From Callorhinus ursinus (lineage: Eukaryota > Chordata > Mammalia > Carnivora > Otariidae): a stretch of DNA of 64,000 nt. Below the pieces are notes generated by a model, which saw only the letters and a list, made by a program, of their open reading frames with translations, did no database searches and was not told where the DNA came from. Position 1 is the first letter of the stretch. The number at the start of each line of letters is the position of its first letter. The stretch spans positions 1,079,500-1,143,499 of the forward strand of contig NW_020312859.1 in the NCBI RefSeq assembly GCF_003265705.1. The letters run 5' to 3'. Positions 49,447-60,999 of this stretch are shown here, piece after piece. The translations under genes were made by a program, and so were the position numbers.

Positions 49447-49932
49447 CTGCATAGAGGAAAAGAAAATGTTCTTCTCGATGCTTTGAGTATCAGAGAATTT
49501 AGACCCAGTATTTGGCTATACACACAGTGACTGTGGGTCCCAGTTTGCTTTAGTTACTCCAGCATCCTTTGTAACATTCCCTTTCACTTTCAAACTCCAC
49601 CTAGGATGGAGGATAAGTTATATATTGACACTAAAGAAAGAGGAAGCCCCAGAGCAGTGTTCTTTCACAGTTCTGCCCACAAATCACCTTTTAAAAATAG
49701 TTCTCTAGCCAAATTTCGGCTCTGTGATCACATTTGCTCTGTTGCCTTTGAGAAAGGCAGGGAGATTTGAGGAGACTGGGATACATGCAGTTTGGATGTC
49801 TACAGTATGAGTGTGCCCATCTCTTCTTTCAGAAAGCTCCCCCAGATTATTTAGGGATAGGGGGCTGATGTACAGTAGGAAGAAAAAGCTCAAAGTAGGC
49901 AGCTTATCAATGAATGGGAAAGATCTTCTTAC

Positions 49933-50045
49933 CCAAAGTGATCAGATGTTTGTAGTTTTCCCATATTACCTTCTTGTACAGCATCTAGATATCCCCACTG
50001 CTCCCGAGATAAGTCAATGAACACATCTCCAAATTTTATTGACTT
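49933..50045 (-). pseudogene. KRAB-A exon with 14-nt deletion
   Basis: Acceptor TTGTTATTTCAG and donor GTAAGA enclose 113 nt instead of 127. The start reads KSIKFGDVFIDLSREQWGYL. The end, YKKVIWENYKHLITLG, is only found in another frame, so the deletion near 49985-49990 breaks the box. Confidence 0.88.
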
Positions 50046-50229
50046 CTGAAATAACAAATACTTTATGATCTCCAACTGCCCAAATAATCAAGTAGTCCTG
50101 GAAGAATTAGTCTTGGTCACTTGGGACGTAAAAAATGGAAGGTTGAAAAAAAAAAATGGAAGGTTGAGTATGAGCAAAAACTTAGGTTGCAAGGTTGACT
50201 CAGTAGAAAGAGAAGACACAAAGTAACAA

Positions 50230-50400
50230 TATCAGGAATTAAATAGTAGCCATCACGGCAGACCCTCCAGACATCAAAGAAATGATAAGGGAATACTATG
50301 AACAACTCTGCACATGCACTTTGACAACTTAAAGGGACTGATTCCTCAAAAAGCATAAACTATTATAACCTACCCATATGAAATAGATATCCCTAAAATT
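50230..50400 (+). mobile_element. L1 ORF2 fragment
   Basis: AGGGAATACTATGAACAACTC with CTGATTCCTCAAAAAGCAT is the L1 reverse-transcriptase region, decayed. Confidence 0.65.
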
Positions 50401-51244
50401 AATAAGGAAATTAAATTCAGAAATGGAGAGCAGATTAGTGGTTGCCCAAGGCTAGGGATAGAGTGGAGATGGGCTGGGTATGCCTGTAAGGGAGTAGATG
50501 AGATTTTTACAATGATGCAATAGCTCTGTATCCTGACTGCCCTTGTGGTTTATACTAATCTACACCTATGACGTAGAATGATTTACACACATTCTACCAA
50601 TGTCAGTTTCCTAGCTTTTACATTGTACTATACTTACCACATAAGTTGTAGCCAACAGTAGAAACTGGGTGAAGGATACAGATAACCCCTCTATATTGTC
50701 TTTGTAACTCCCATAAATCTATAACTCAAAATCGAGGCTTAAAGAACATGTAGTTGGATGTGAAATAAAGACGTAAGAGTCTTGGAAGACTCTTGAGTCA
50801 TCCACATCAGATTACTGGGTAGCACGTATGCCCCTAGCTTGTCAAGTTATGATGCACACTGAACACTTTAGGGAGTGTTTTTGCCCTTGCAGAGTTTAAG
50901 GAAGATGAGTTACTTCTTTTCACTAGAAAATTAGGATTACAACAGGTAGTGCTAAATACTATGTTACATTGGCCAAGGGATGTCAAAAAGTGAGATCAGT
51001 TTGTATAGGAGTGATGCCTTCAAAGAGGAGGCAAATTTGGGTTGTGTCATAAATGAAAAAGAGGCAGGATTCAACGGAGAAGTTCCCAGAAATGCATCCT
51101 ACGATAAATATATAACAGTTAACAGGAAATATGTCCATAGCAGTGTTTTATAACAGTGAAAAAAGTAGAAAATTACCTACATTGAGGGATTGGTCAACTT
51201 ATACCTATTTGGGGATGTACTACAAAGAAGCCATTAAAGTCAAT

Positions 51245-51319
51245 AATTTATATATTATCAGTTGTATATTGTAGTTTAATGACTTGTAGAATTTATGCTA
51301 AACTGATAATATATAAATT
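51245..51319. repeat. Perfect 19-bp inverted repeat, 37-nt loop
   Basis: AATTTATATATTATCAGTT (51245-51263) is exactly complementary to 51301-51319. The arms are AT-rich. The preceding 150 bp resemble an old L1 3' UTR, so this may be part of that repeat or a small hairpin element. Confidence 0.85.
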
Positions 51320-51399
51320 TTATATAGTGTGACTTTGAAAAAACATACACGTCTCTAGGAAAAATTACAAACAATGATTGAGATGTGGCCGTATTAATA

Positions 51400-52440
51400 G
51401 ATTTTCTTTGTAATCCGTATTTTCAACTTTCCCACTGAATAGGTATGATTTTTTTCTTTAAGGCATTATTTTAATAGAAGCAGAAAAGTTGTCCAGGACT
51501 TTTGGGCTGACTGAGGAATGAACCCAGTTCTTGAGCCTGGAGTATCTGACATGAGATTGTGTTACGGGAAGGAAGTTACCCTGGAAATACATTTCTTTGA
51601 ACATTCCTTTTGGTGCAGATAAAGTATTCAGGACTCACATTAGAAGACTTAAAATTGTCAGACCAGAAAGATCACTATAAACGGTTCAAGGACCCATGCA
51701 GAGGACACAAAATAACGTAAAGTCACAGCGTATATAGTAGGAGCTCATTATGATCAAGGACTAACTTTTCTCTATTAAATTTAATTTAGAAACAATAGAT
51801 TGGTTTGTGCCAAAATATTCCTTTGGCACCCATTAAGTCCTACCCTTCAGAGTCCCCTCCACCTTTCAATGCCCATGTAGTGATAGAGCACAGAAAGTTA
51901 ATGTCCAAATGTTCAATGTCAAAGACACAAAGAAGAATTTTACACTGATTAATATTATTCTTATTCAGAATCTGCATTAACCTTTATGCACCAATACTGT
52001 ATGCTTTAAATCAAGTAAAAAATAGAAACAAAAAGAAAACCACAGGGAATTCGACATCTCTGTCTCAGAAAACAGTTCACCTAGGCAAATTGAACAAAGA
52101 AGAAGAGTGTCACAATTAAACTTGATCTAAATGTTACAAAGTTACTTTAAATGCAACAATCAGGTAATAGCCAGCCTTTATAGTCTGGCAGTGTATTAGG
52201 AACAAAGAAAATCGCAGATTCTAAAGGCAGAAATTCTATGTCAGATTCTGTGCCCAAACTGCAATCATGTTTATTAAAAAGCCAAACAGAAAACAAAATA
52301 ATGATGTGTTATTCTGGAAAATTTTTAATTATGAAGCACTACAGCAAAAGAGGTATTAACTCAGATTTTGAACTATTTAGAAACTAGAATATACGTGTCA
52401 ACATTTTCAGGATGTGGTCAAAGAAATATCTGAAGAAATA
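51400..52440. other. Intergenic; no gene seen
   Basis: AT-rich, no recognisable protein or RNA gene, no clear repeat family. Confidence 0.5.
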
Positions 52441-52445
52441 TACAC

Positions 52446-52567
52446 CTGGGGTGCCTGCAGCCAGGCACCTCAGCCAGTAGGGCTGGTTCTACTGCAACTC
52501 TTGATCTCAGAGTCATGAGTTTGAGCCCCACATTGGGCATGGAGTCTACTTGATATAATAATAAGGA
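52446..52567 (+). mobile_element. Old short SINEC
   Basis: GGGGTGCCTGCAGCCAGGCACC shows an internal rearrangement of the head; TTTGAGCCCCACATTGGGCA follows. Confidence 0.75.
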
Positions 52568-53030
52568 AATAGAAATTTAAAAATAAATGTATAGCCTTAC
52601 CTGGAGTAACACTCTTAAATAGGTACAGTGCGATGAAAGCTATTGGTGGGAACAGGACATCAAACCAGAACTAGAGATTATCATGCCAGCCCCTTTCAAC
52701 CCTAAAGAAAAATGATGTGACTGGAAAAAAAATATATGATTCTCTAAGACCAAAAGGCATTTGTATTAAGAAAGATTACAAGAGAAACTCCAAGTATAAA
52801 AAGCAAGAATGACCTACCTACAGTTATTACTATTCAGAAATGAAAAAAGTATGCATCTATATTCCAATAAATTTGTATTTTTAGGGAAAGCAGAATAAAT
52901 TATAGGACTATTAACAGTTTTGGACTCAGAAAATACTTCTGACCAATGTCTCCAGAGTAAACAAAATCATTTCTTAAAAAGGGACATGGCCTTGACCATT
53001 TTATGTAGAGAGCCAATCAAAACTTCAAAG

Positions 53031-53155
53031 AATGGGGCACCTTCCTGGCTCAGTCAATAGAGAGTGTGACTCTTGATCCTGGGATTGTGAGTTCAAGCCC
53101 CATGTTGGAGTAGAGTTCACTCAAAAAAAATTTTTTTAATAAAAATAAATAAATG
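53031..53155 (+). mobile_element. Short SINEC with exact 12-bp TSD
   Basis: AAAACTTCAAAG flanks both sides. The subtype lacks the CT-rich middle. Confidence 0.9.
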
Positions 53156-53530
53156 AAAACTTCAAAGGACACATTTCCTTTTTATACAAAGCAGAAGAAA
53201 GAAAATCGGTATGGGAAAGTTCACCACCTTATTCTACGAGACAAAGACACCCCCAAAACAAACAGGGCAAACATACGTGTAGTCACAAACGAATAAGTAA
53301 ACTGGTTTCTATTTTAAACAGATACAATTTCTAAGTATAAAATAGCAGAATTATTCTGCTATATAGTTAACACATTTTGCTCCTTGGGATGAGCACAAAG
53401 GTCGATTATTGATTATAAAGACCCTGTTATTCAAATTTAGCACTTTAACAGAGGAAAGAAAAACTCCCAGTGGGTACCAAACTGTGAATTTGATAAGATT
53501 CAGCCAATTTTCAAAACAATACTATTTGCT

Positions 53531-53763
53531 GGGGCTCCTGGGTGGCTCAGTTGGTTAATCGGCTGCCTTGGGCTCAGGTCATGATCCTGGAGTCCCGGGA
53601 TCCAGCCTGGCATGGAGGCCGGCCCCTCACCCCCTGCATCAGGCTTCCTGCTCAGCAGGGAGTCAGCTTCTTCCTCTGCTCCTCTCCTGCTCATGCTTGC
53701 TCGCGTGCTCTCTCTGTCTCTCTTGCTCACTCTTTCTCTCGAATAAATAAAGCATTTTAAAAA
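53531..53763 (+). mobile_element. SINEC with extra insert
   Basis: Head GGGGCTCCTGGGTGGCTCAG. About 20 extra bases (near CATGGAGGCCGGCCCCTCAC) in the middle make this copy longer than the rest. Confidence 0.9.
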
Positions 53764-55209
53764 AGAGAAACAAGTGTCATCAATCCTGCTTCTTCCAGCA
53801 GACAAGAAAAACATGCCTCAATAAGCACATTGTATAATGATAGAGACAACTAGGTATGGAATGTTTGGGACACGAGTGGATCACCTACTGGTTTTTCTGT
53901 GACTGCGTTCTATTGTGCCAAGTGTTACTACTGCATTCCCAGCATATGCGAATCTGTATTTTGTAATGAATGGAGTATGTTCGAGTCTGCCTAGGTAAAG
54001 TGCCCTGGGTGTTGTGACTGTATTTGCATAATCTATTGAGTGGGTATCTCAGTCCTTTCTCTAAAGATGTAGATTCTGCAGGAGAATATTGCTACGTAAG
54101 GATATGTGTATAGATGTATGACTTTCACAAGCTCGATAATGGTAAATAAGCCACCAGAAATGGCTTCTACTTAATACTTCACACCCATCGATTACCAATT
54201 ACTTTGCATATGGTCACAAACTATTTCTCAAATCCGTTCCCTTCTGTCCTTTTCCAGATGCAGTCCTGGTCCAGGTCCCTCCCTGTAACAGTCCCTGGGG
54301 AAGTGAGTGCCCTCAGCCCCACACAGTGCCCTGCTCCTCCACTCTTTCCTGCTCTGGGCAGTGGGTGAGGGATCCCCAGTGTCCCAACACTCCCCCTCTG
54401 CCTGCCTTTCAACAGGAAGCCTATCTGGAGTCAGTCCTGAGCTATTCTGTTTATTAGAAGTAGTACTCTGCTTTTCTAAAAAAAAAAAAAAAAAAAAAAA
54501 AAGTCCTCCCTGGTCTCCTAATTATTTTCCTTTCAGATGAACTTTTAGAAATGTCTGTCAAGTAAAACATCAAAGCAAAAACTAAACCAATCAGATTTTA
54601 GTTGGGATTTTGTTAGACCAAAACACACTTCCCAAAGGTGTGCAGTGTTATTCATGTGTGTTTTTTCTTTCCCTCTTTACTTTTTTCCTTCTTTCCAAGG
54701 CAGTTTGTGGGAAAAAGTGGTCGCAAGGTTGGCCCCCATGGGTTGGAGGCAAAGCTTTAAGATCACCCCATCCATGCCAGCAAGGACCCTAAATTCTTTA
54801 TTTCTTCGCCTGCCCTAAAGTCCCCCCAGGTCTACCAAGGTAGACCTCAGCCCGAGATCTGCTTTCCAGGGCTGGAGGAAGCTGGGGGAGGCTTAATTTG
54901 CCTTCATTCCTTTCTCAGTCAGTGTACTCTATATGCTAGTCGGGAGCATGGAAATGCATGAGAACTCTCTTTCCAGATGTGGGTGTGGTTCACTCACTTT
55001 CCTATCACAGTCATTTGGTAAGCCGCACACTTGTTTTACACAATTCTCCAGAAGTGTTTTATATTTCACAGATTTAAAAAGTAAAGAAAACGCGAATAAC
55101 CAGACTTGATTCCATAAAAGCAGAGCGCTTGACAGTGAGGTACTTGAGGGCAGCTGAAAAGTTGGTTGACTTGTAGTTGCCGCAGTTTCCCTGATAAGTG
55201 ATGATCCGC
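53764..55209. other. Intergenic; no gene seen
   Basis: Frames such as 54307-54540 have no domain. Contains the A25 run. Confidence 0.5.
54478..54502 (+). repeat. Uninterrupted A25 tract
   Basis: Twenty-five A residues with no SINE or L1 body recognised upstream. It may be the tail of an unidentified retrocopy or an expanded tract. Confidence 0.95.
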
Positions 55210-55385
55210 AGTGCTTGTGTGGTTCCTAGAAATAATCATGCCCGGCTTCAGATCCCAGATCTGCCACTGAGATGTTCCTCTGACCTTGAGCAAGTTACTA
55301 AATCTGTGTGGTTCTCTTTCCTCTTTTGGAAAATGAAGGTGCTGTTAGGAGGATTGAATGAGATTAGGAAGGAAAAGCTGTAGCA
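55210..55385 (+). mobile_element. MIR
   Basis: GCCCGGCTTCAGATCCCAG, GACCTTGAGCAAGTTACTAA and GAAAATGAAGGTGCTGTTAG give the MIR order. Well kept for its age. A MER-type piece follows (about 55395-55540). Confidence 0.8.
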
Positions 55386-55591
55386 CCTTGCTCCTCAAAA
55401 TGTGGTGGGGGCCAAGCAGCGTGGGCATCACTGGGGACTGCTAAGAATGCAGAATCTCACGCCCCACTGCACCTTGGCTGAATAATTTTAACAAGGTTGC
55501 CAGGGGATTCTGCCCACATAGCCTAGCACCTAACAGGCACATAGGCATCCATCTGATCAGTGTTGTTCTTACAAGCCTCCATACTTACGTT

Positions 55592-55785
55592 CTTTTTTTT
55601 TTAAATGTTTTATTTATTTACTTGAGAGAGAGAGACAGAGATAGCTAGAGAAATGAGCTGGGAGGAGAGGGAGAAGCAGGCTTCCCGCTGAGCAGGGAGC
55701 CTGATGCAGGGCTCTATCCCAGGACCTGAGATCATGACCTGAGCCGAAGGCAGACACTTAACCGACCGAGCCACCCAGGTGCCCC
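55592..55785 (-). mobile_element. SINEC
   Basis: Complete. It appears to sit in the T-rich tail of the L1 that follows, with CGTTCTTTTTTTTTT / GGTTCTTTTTTTTTT flanks. Confidence 0.9.
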
Positions 55786-55789
55786 AGGT

Positions 55790-56270
55790 TCTTTTTTTTT
55801 TTTTCTCATTTTTTAAAATATGAATTCTATTAACCTATAATGTATTATTAGTTTCAGAGATAGAGGTCAGTGATTCATCAGTCTTATACAGTACCCAATG
55901 CTCATTACATCACATGCCCTCCTTAATGTCCATCACCCAGTTACTCCAACCCCCCCACCAGCAACCTTCAGTTTGTCTCCTAGGATTAAGAGTCTCTTAT
56001 GGTTTGTCTCCCTCTCTAATTTCTTTTTTTTTTAAGATTTTATTTATTTATTTGACAGAGACACAGTGAGAGAGGGAACACAAGCAGGGGGGAGTGGGAG
56101 AGGGAGAAGCAGGCTTCCCGTGGAGCAGGGAGACTGATGGGGGGCTCAATCCCAGGATCCTGGGAGCATGACCTGAGCCAAAGGTAGACGCCTAACGACT
56201 GAGCCACCCAGGCGCCCCTCCCTCTCTGATTTCTTAACTATATCCACCTTCATGATCATGAGGTTAGGGT
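55790..56270 (-). mobile_element. Carnivore L1 3' end, split by a SINE
   Basis: Starts with the complement of the poly(A) tail. ATGTATTATTAGTTTCAGAG and CAGTACCCAATGCTCATTAC belong to the carnivore L1 3' UTR. The right limit is uncertain. Confidence 0.8.
56026..56218 (-). mobile_element. SINEC inside the L1 3' end
   Basis: CCCTCTCTAATTTCTT / CCCTCTCTGATTTCTT is the target duplication with one change. Confidence 0.94.
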
Positions 56271-56283
56271 TTAAATCCTCATT

Positions 56284-56451
56284 TTTTTTTAAGATTTTAT
56301 TTATTTATTTGAGAGAGATAGAACATGAGACGGGGGAGGGTCAGAGGGAGAAGCAGAAGGGGAGCCCGATACGGGGCTTGATCCTGAGACTCCGGGATCA
56401 TGACCTGAGCTGAAGGCAGACACTTAACCAACTGAGCCACCCGGGCACCCC
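56284..56451 (-). mobile_element. SINEC, slightly shortened
   Basis: AAATCCTCATTTT on both sides. Head ends GCACCCC. Confidence 0.93.
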
Positions 56452-56652
56452 ATAAATCCTCATTTTAATAAGTAAAGTAAGGCTCATCCAGCTGAAGTAG
56501 AGGTCATATAGCTAGTGGATGGAGTTGCTTTGGGGTTCAAAAAGATACTTAACTCTAAATTTCATTATCTTTTCAATACATATTTATGCCTAAAATTAAA
56601 AATGTATGCACCATTTTATCCTTAATATCAAAATGATGTAAAAATTATCTTT

Positions 56653-56790
56653 GGGGCGCCTGGCTGGCTCAGCCGGTAGAGCCTGTGACTCATGATCTCA
56701 GGGTTGTAAGTTCGAGCCCCACGCTGGGTGTAGAGATTACTTAAAACTGAAATCTTTAAAATAATAAATTAAATAAATAAAAAATAAAAA
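56653..56790 (+). mobile_element. Short SINEC
   Basis: GGGGCGCCTGGCTGGCTCAG, AAGTTCGAGCCCCACGCTGG, then an AAATAAATAAAAAATAAA tail. Subtype without the CT-rich middle. Confidence 0.9.
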
Positions 56791-56799
56791 TATCCTTAA

Positions 56800-57689
56800 T
56801 CACATGTATCCCCTATGCCAAATAATTATGGAGAAGATATTGAATTAATCTTACTATTGTGGTGATTGCATTTCAAAAAGTCAGACAGTGAGAATTGTAA
56901 GCCTCCCCTAACCTCTCAAGTCTGGCTGTGTCTTCAGTAGCCCAGTAGAGAGTTTATAGCTCAGTCTGAGGTTCTAGATCAAGTTCATTTGACCCCCCCA
57001 TCCAAGCTCCAGAGGAACACGAGCTCAAGAGAAGGAATAGGGGGATAGTTCTAGAAGCATCTTGGAGAGCACCCTCCCTAACCTGAGACCTGTTAGGACA
57101 GAGTAAAAGATTCCCTGGAAGGAGGAGGTCCGAGATAGCTGGGCTTGAAGCAGTTCCTGATTCTCCGGCTTACAGTGAGCAAAATTAGGATAACATCACC
57201 ACATCCATGCGCCATCGAGTTCGGTGTGACAGTGGAAGCTGTGGGCAAACTTTGAGAGGTGAGCAGTAAGCCAGGGCAAAAGGGGCTGGTAAGGGACAAG
57301 GTCTAAGGGGGAAATAAACATTATTGTAGGGTATTTGAGGGGTTGGCCTTGGAATAAGAGCTCACCAACCCCAGCAGAGGAAATGTGCCTCCACTCTTCC
57401 CTACATTATACACCAATTCTATTTTCTGCTTCCTCTTTCCAGATCCTGGGATGGTCCTATACCATAGGTGTTACCATACCTAATTGATTTTTTTTTCCCC
57501 TCGATCCTGGTCAAGATGAAGAAAAGCTTTTCCTCTTAGCTAAAGAATCACTGAAAGGTAGTACTGGGGTGAACTTTGTAAGATACCTAAATCTTGCTCC
57601 TTGTTTACAATGGCAATAAAATTAGGGTAGAATGAGTGACTTGTCTAGGATCACATATATAGTGAGTGACAGAATTAAGACTAGAAATT
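56800..57689. other. Intergenic; no gene seen
   Basis: No protein, RNA gene or named repeat recognised. Confidence 0.5.
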
Positions 57690-58556
57690 GAGAGAAACCT
57701 CCTGCCACTTTTAGATGAAATGGATGAATTTCTAGAAAAATATCAATTACCAAAACTGATGATAGAAGAAATGGAAAATCTACATAATTCTTTAACTATT
57801 TAAAATTCTTTTTAAAATTGATTCTATAATTTAAATTTTAAGGTCCCAGATATTATTACTGATTAACTGTACCAAATACATAAGGAAGAAGTAACCCAAT
57901 TTTACAGAATTGTTCTAGAGAGTAGAAAAAGAGGAAATATTCTTCAGCTTATTTTATTGGCCAATATATTATCTTTTTTCACAAAACATTAATTTTTTTT
58001 AATTTAGTCAATAGCCATTCTTTAATAGAGTAGTTCAGCCTCCTTACATTTGTTAAAATTAGTACACCCATTCTCCCTTTATCATTGGGTAAATTTAACT
58101 GTATTGTTGTAGATTTTTCTTTTGTTTTTAATCAAGAATGGGTATGGGATTTTATTGAATGCTTGCAGAGCATCTATTAAAATAGCTATAGAGTTTTTCA
58201 TACTTTACTATGATAAAATAACTTTTTGGATGTTGGATTATCTCTGTATTCCTGAGATAAATCCAACTTAGTCATAAAATACTGTTTTAAAACATTACTA
58301 GATTTGGGTCACCTGTAGAAGGTGAGGTATAAAAAAGAGGTCATTGGGAAGTTAAAAAAAGACTTCCAATTTTTTTGCCTTTTTTCTCCATTTTATGATT
58401 GAAAATTTATAACATTCACAAAAGTAGAAAAAATAGTATGAAAACTCAGGTACCCATTTAGCAGTTACAACAGTTGTTAATCATTGGCCAACATAATCTG
58501 GATATCAAAACCAAATAAGGATATTATAAGAATGAAACATTAAAAGTTGATCTCAT

Positions 58557-58733
58557 GGGGCGCCTGGGTGGCTCAGTCAGCTAAGCGTCTGCCTTCAGCT
58601 CAGGTCATGATCCCAGGGTCCTGGGATCGAGCCCCACATCAGGCTCTATGCTCAGTGGGGAGCCTGCTTCTCTCTCTCCCTCTTCCTACCACTCTGCCTA
58701 CTTGTGCTCTCTCTCTGTGTCAAATAAAATCTT
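58557..58733 (+). mobile_element. SINEC (left half of an inverted pair)
   Basis: Near-consensus head. Its tail, CAAATAAAATCTT, was the target of the next SINE. Confidence 0.93.
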
Positions 58734-58929
58734 TTTTTTTAAGATTTTATTTATTTATTTGACAGAGAGAGACACAGCGAGCGAGGGAACACAAGCAGGG
58801 GGAGTGGGAGAGGGAGAAGCAGGCTTCCCGCCGAGCAGGGAGCCCGATTCGGGGCTCCATCCCAGGACCCTGGGATCATGACCTGAGCTGAAGGCAGACA
58901 CTTAACGACTGAGCCACCTAGGCACCCCT
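58734..58929 (-). mobile_element. SINEC inserted in the tail of another SINE
   Basis: Reverse copy with the host tail repeated after it (CAAATAAATAAAATCTT at 58930). The two make a tail-to-tail inverted repeat of about 180 bp per arm. Confidence 0.93.
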
Positions 58930-59114
58930 CAAATAAATAAAATCTTTAAAAAAAAATCTTTAAATAAATAAATAAAAGTCGATCACATTCATGAAGTAGA
59001 GTTCTAAACAAAATATTAGCAAATAAAATTGGGCAATATTTCTTCTAGTTTTATTGAAATATAATTGACATATAGTACTGTATAAGTTTAAGATGTACAG
59101 CATAGTGACTTAAC

Positions 59115-59232
59115 TTTTTTTTTTTAAGATTTTATTTTTTTTAAGTAATCCCTACACCCAAGGTGGGGCTTGAACCTACAACCCTGAGATCAAGAGTCAC
59201 ATGCTAACCTGACTGAGCCGGCCAGGGGCCCC
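59115..59232 (-). mobile_element. Short, older SINEC
   Basis: GTGACTTAACTTT / CTGACTTGACTTT flanks. Lies in an L1 3' UTR. Confidence 0.85.
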
Positions 59233-59410
59233 TGACTTGACTTTCATATTTTATGAAACAGTTACCATAATGAGTTTAGGTAACATCCATTATCTCACAC
59301 AGATACCAAGAAAAGAAAAAGGCAATATTTTTAAAAGGTGAGAGTTCATGGCCAAGTTGGATTTAGTCCAGGAATACAGTATTTGCTTAACTCTAAAAAC
59401 TAACCAGTGA

Positions 59411-59589
59411 GGGGCGCCTGGGTGGCTCAGTCATTAAGTGTCTGCCTTTGGCTCCGGTCATGGTCCCAGGGTCCTGGCATCAAGCCCCGCATGGGGCTCC
59501 CTACTCAGTGGGAAGCCTGCTTCCCCCTCTGCCTGCTGCTCCCCCCTGCTTGTGCTCTCTTTCTCTCTATCACTCTCTCTGTGTCAAAA
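59411..59589 (+). mobile_element. SINEC (left half of a second inverted pair)
   Basis: The outer target duplication TAACCAGTGA at 59401-59410 and 59751-59760 encloses both halves, so this copy arrived first. Confidence 0.93.
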
Positions 59590-59724
59590 AGATTTTATTT
59601 ATTTATTTGACAGAGAGACACAGCGAGAACAGGAACACAAGCAGGGGGAGTGGGAGAGGGAGAAGCAGGGATCATGACCCGAGCCGAAGGCAGACACTTA
59701 ACGACTGAGCCACCCAGGTGCCCC
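59590..59724 (-). mobile_element. SINEC, internally deleted, in the tail of the previous one
   Basis: Reverse copy lacking the block between GAGAAGCAGG and ATCATGACC. Its arms pair with 59411-59589. Confidence 0.9.
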
Positions 59725-60802
59725 AATAAATAAAATCTTTAAAAAAAAATTAACCAGTGAAACAAAAATATATTAGCAACATAAAGGTCATATCAATAAT
59801 ATGGAAAATGCATTTGTTAAAATTCAAGTCCAGTCATAATTTTTTAAATTCATTATTTTAAAGATCCTTAGCAAACTAGGAATAGAAGGAAATTTCCTAA
59901 ATATGATTGATAATGGACATTTATAAGAAACCAACAGCGAGTATACTAATGTCTCATATTAGGTACAAATTTCAATATAATACAAGCCTGTTGGATTTTC
60001 CAAAATTGTAAGGAACCACATGCATTATAAGCAGCAAAGAGTGCTAATTGTGAGCTCTGTTTATGTTACTGAGATTTGGCTATGTCATTTTAGCAGATAA
60101 ACTAAAATTCATCCATTTAACAATCAAGCTTTTGATTGTTAATGTCCTCAAATGAGCACACTGTTACTAATGCTTTAGAATATTTTGAATGATTTTGTTA
60201 CTTTCGCAGTTATTTTAGCATTCACTGTTATTAAAATTTAAAATATTTTAAGTACTACACCATTCTCATCCAAATATTCATTAAATGGTAGTGCTCTTAA
60301 GGAGCTTAAAAATTCATGAAGACCAGTTACTTTGAAGTGGAAATTAGATGTTATGATATACTACAAAGAAACTTAAGTAAACACCATAATGCACTGTGCA
60401 GTTAATTTAGTGGACAATGCTCAATACAACATCAGAGCTAAGGCCAGCGAAATAAAAAAGGCAGTATTAAAGCAGATACATTCCACAGTGGGTGTGAATT
60501 TATGCTCCCTGGGAATGCATTCTTCCAATTCTGCATCTCTTCCTTTGGGGATACAAGTATTGAATAAGGCAGATTTTGATTTTTTCCAGGTCTTATAAGC
60601 AAAATCCTTGCATAGACTGCTCTATTGTTACATATGAAAGTAAAGTAATTTTTAATTTTTTAGGTTCAGTTTTGTTCCTGTATTTGGTTTTTACATTTGT
60701 TTTTATACCCTTAGGAGACATTTATGATTTTTACTTAAAAAAATCAATACCTTATCTTTTTATGTAAAAAGTATTTTATTTTTAAAATATTGTAATAAAT
60801 AG

Positions 60803-60999
60803 GACGTCTGGGTGGCTCAGTCAGTTAAATGTCTGCCTTCGGCTCAGGTCATGATTCTGGGATCCTGGGATCGAGCCCCGCATTGGGCTCCCTGCTCGGC
60901 CAGAAACCTGCTTCTCCCTCTCCCACTCCCCCTGCTTGTGTTCCTGCTCTCGTTGTGTCTCTCTCTCTATCAGATAAATAGATAAAATCTAAAAAATAT
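60803..60999 (+). mobile_element. SINEC
   Basis: Head GACGTCTGGGTGGCTCAGTC. ATATTGTAATAAATA and ATATTGTAGTAAATA flank it. Confidence 0.92.

Larger units (their letters stand above)
42220..50045 (-). pseudogene. Dead KRAB zinc-finger paralogue
   Basis: The same three-exon layout as the gene at 26708-35826: KRAB-A (50045-49933), KRAB-B (49446-49357) and a finger exon (43370 to about 42220), with acceptors and donors still recognisable. The finger exon begins ACQPTLDSSPELNEC against ACQPALVNYHALNES in the other gene, showing a duplication. Lesions are a 14-nt deletion in KRAB-A that shifts the frame, a TAG only 15 codons into the finger exon (43324-43326), and many later stops and lost Cys/His. 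No protein is expected. Introns contain several SINEs and an old L1. Confidence 0.9.
57690..59960 (+). mobile_element. Old L1 ORF2 remnant in pieces, with younger insertions
   Basis: Plus-strand ORF2 text continues across insertions: GAAATGGATGAATTTCTAGA (57716), AGAAGTAACCCAATTTTACA (57887), AACAAAATATTAGCAAATAA (59008), GTCCAGGAATACAGTATTTG (59368) and CAATAATATGGAAAATGCAT (59793). The part 58000-58330 reads as L1 in the reverse direction, and 59050-59110 with 59240-59320 looks like an L1 3' UTR, so several elements are mixed. All are decayed. Confidence 0.6.

Noticed and set aside
53500..53814. 104-codon minus-strand frame and its overlapping frames
   Set aside because: It is the reverse reading of a SINE. 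Many frames across the window with LLLPLPLP or SQINK endings are SINE translations.
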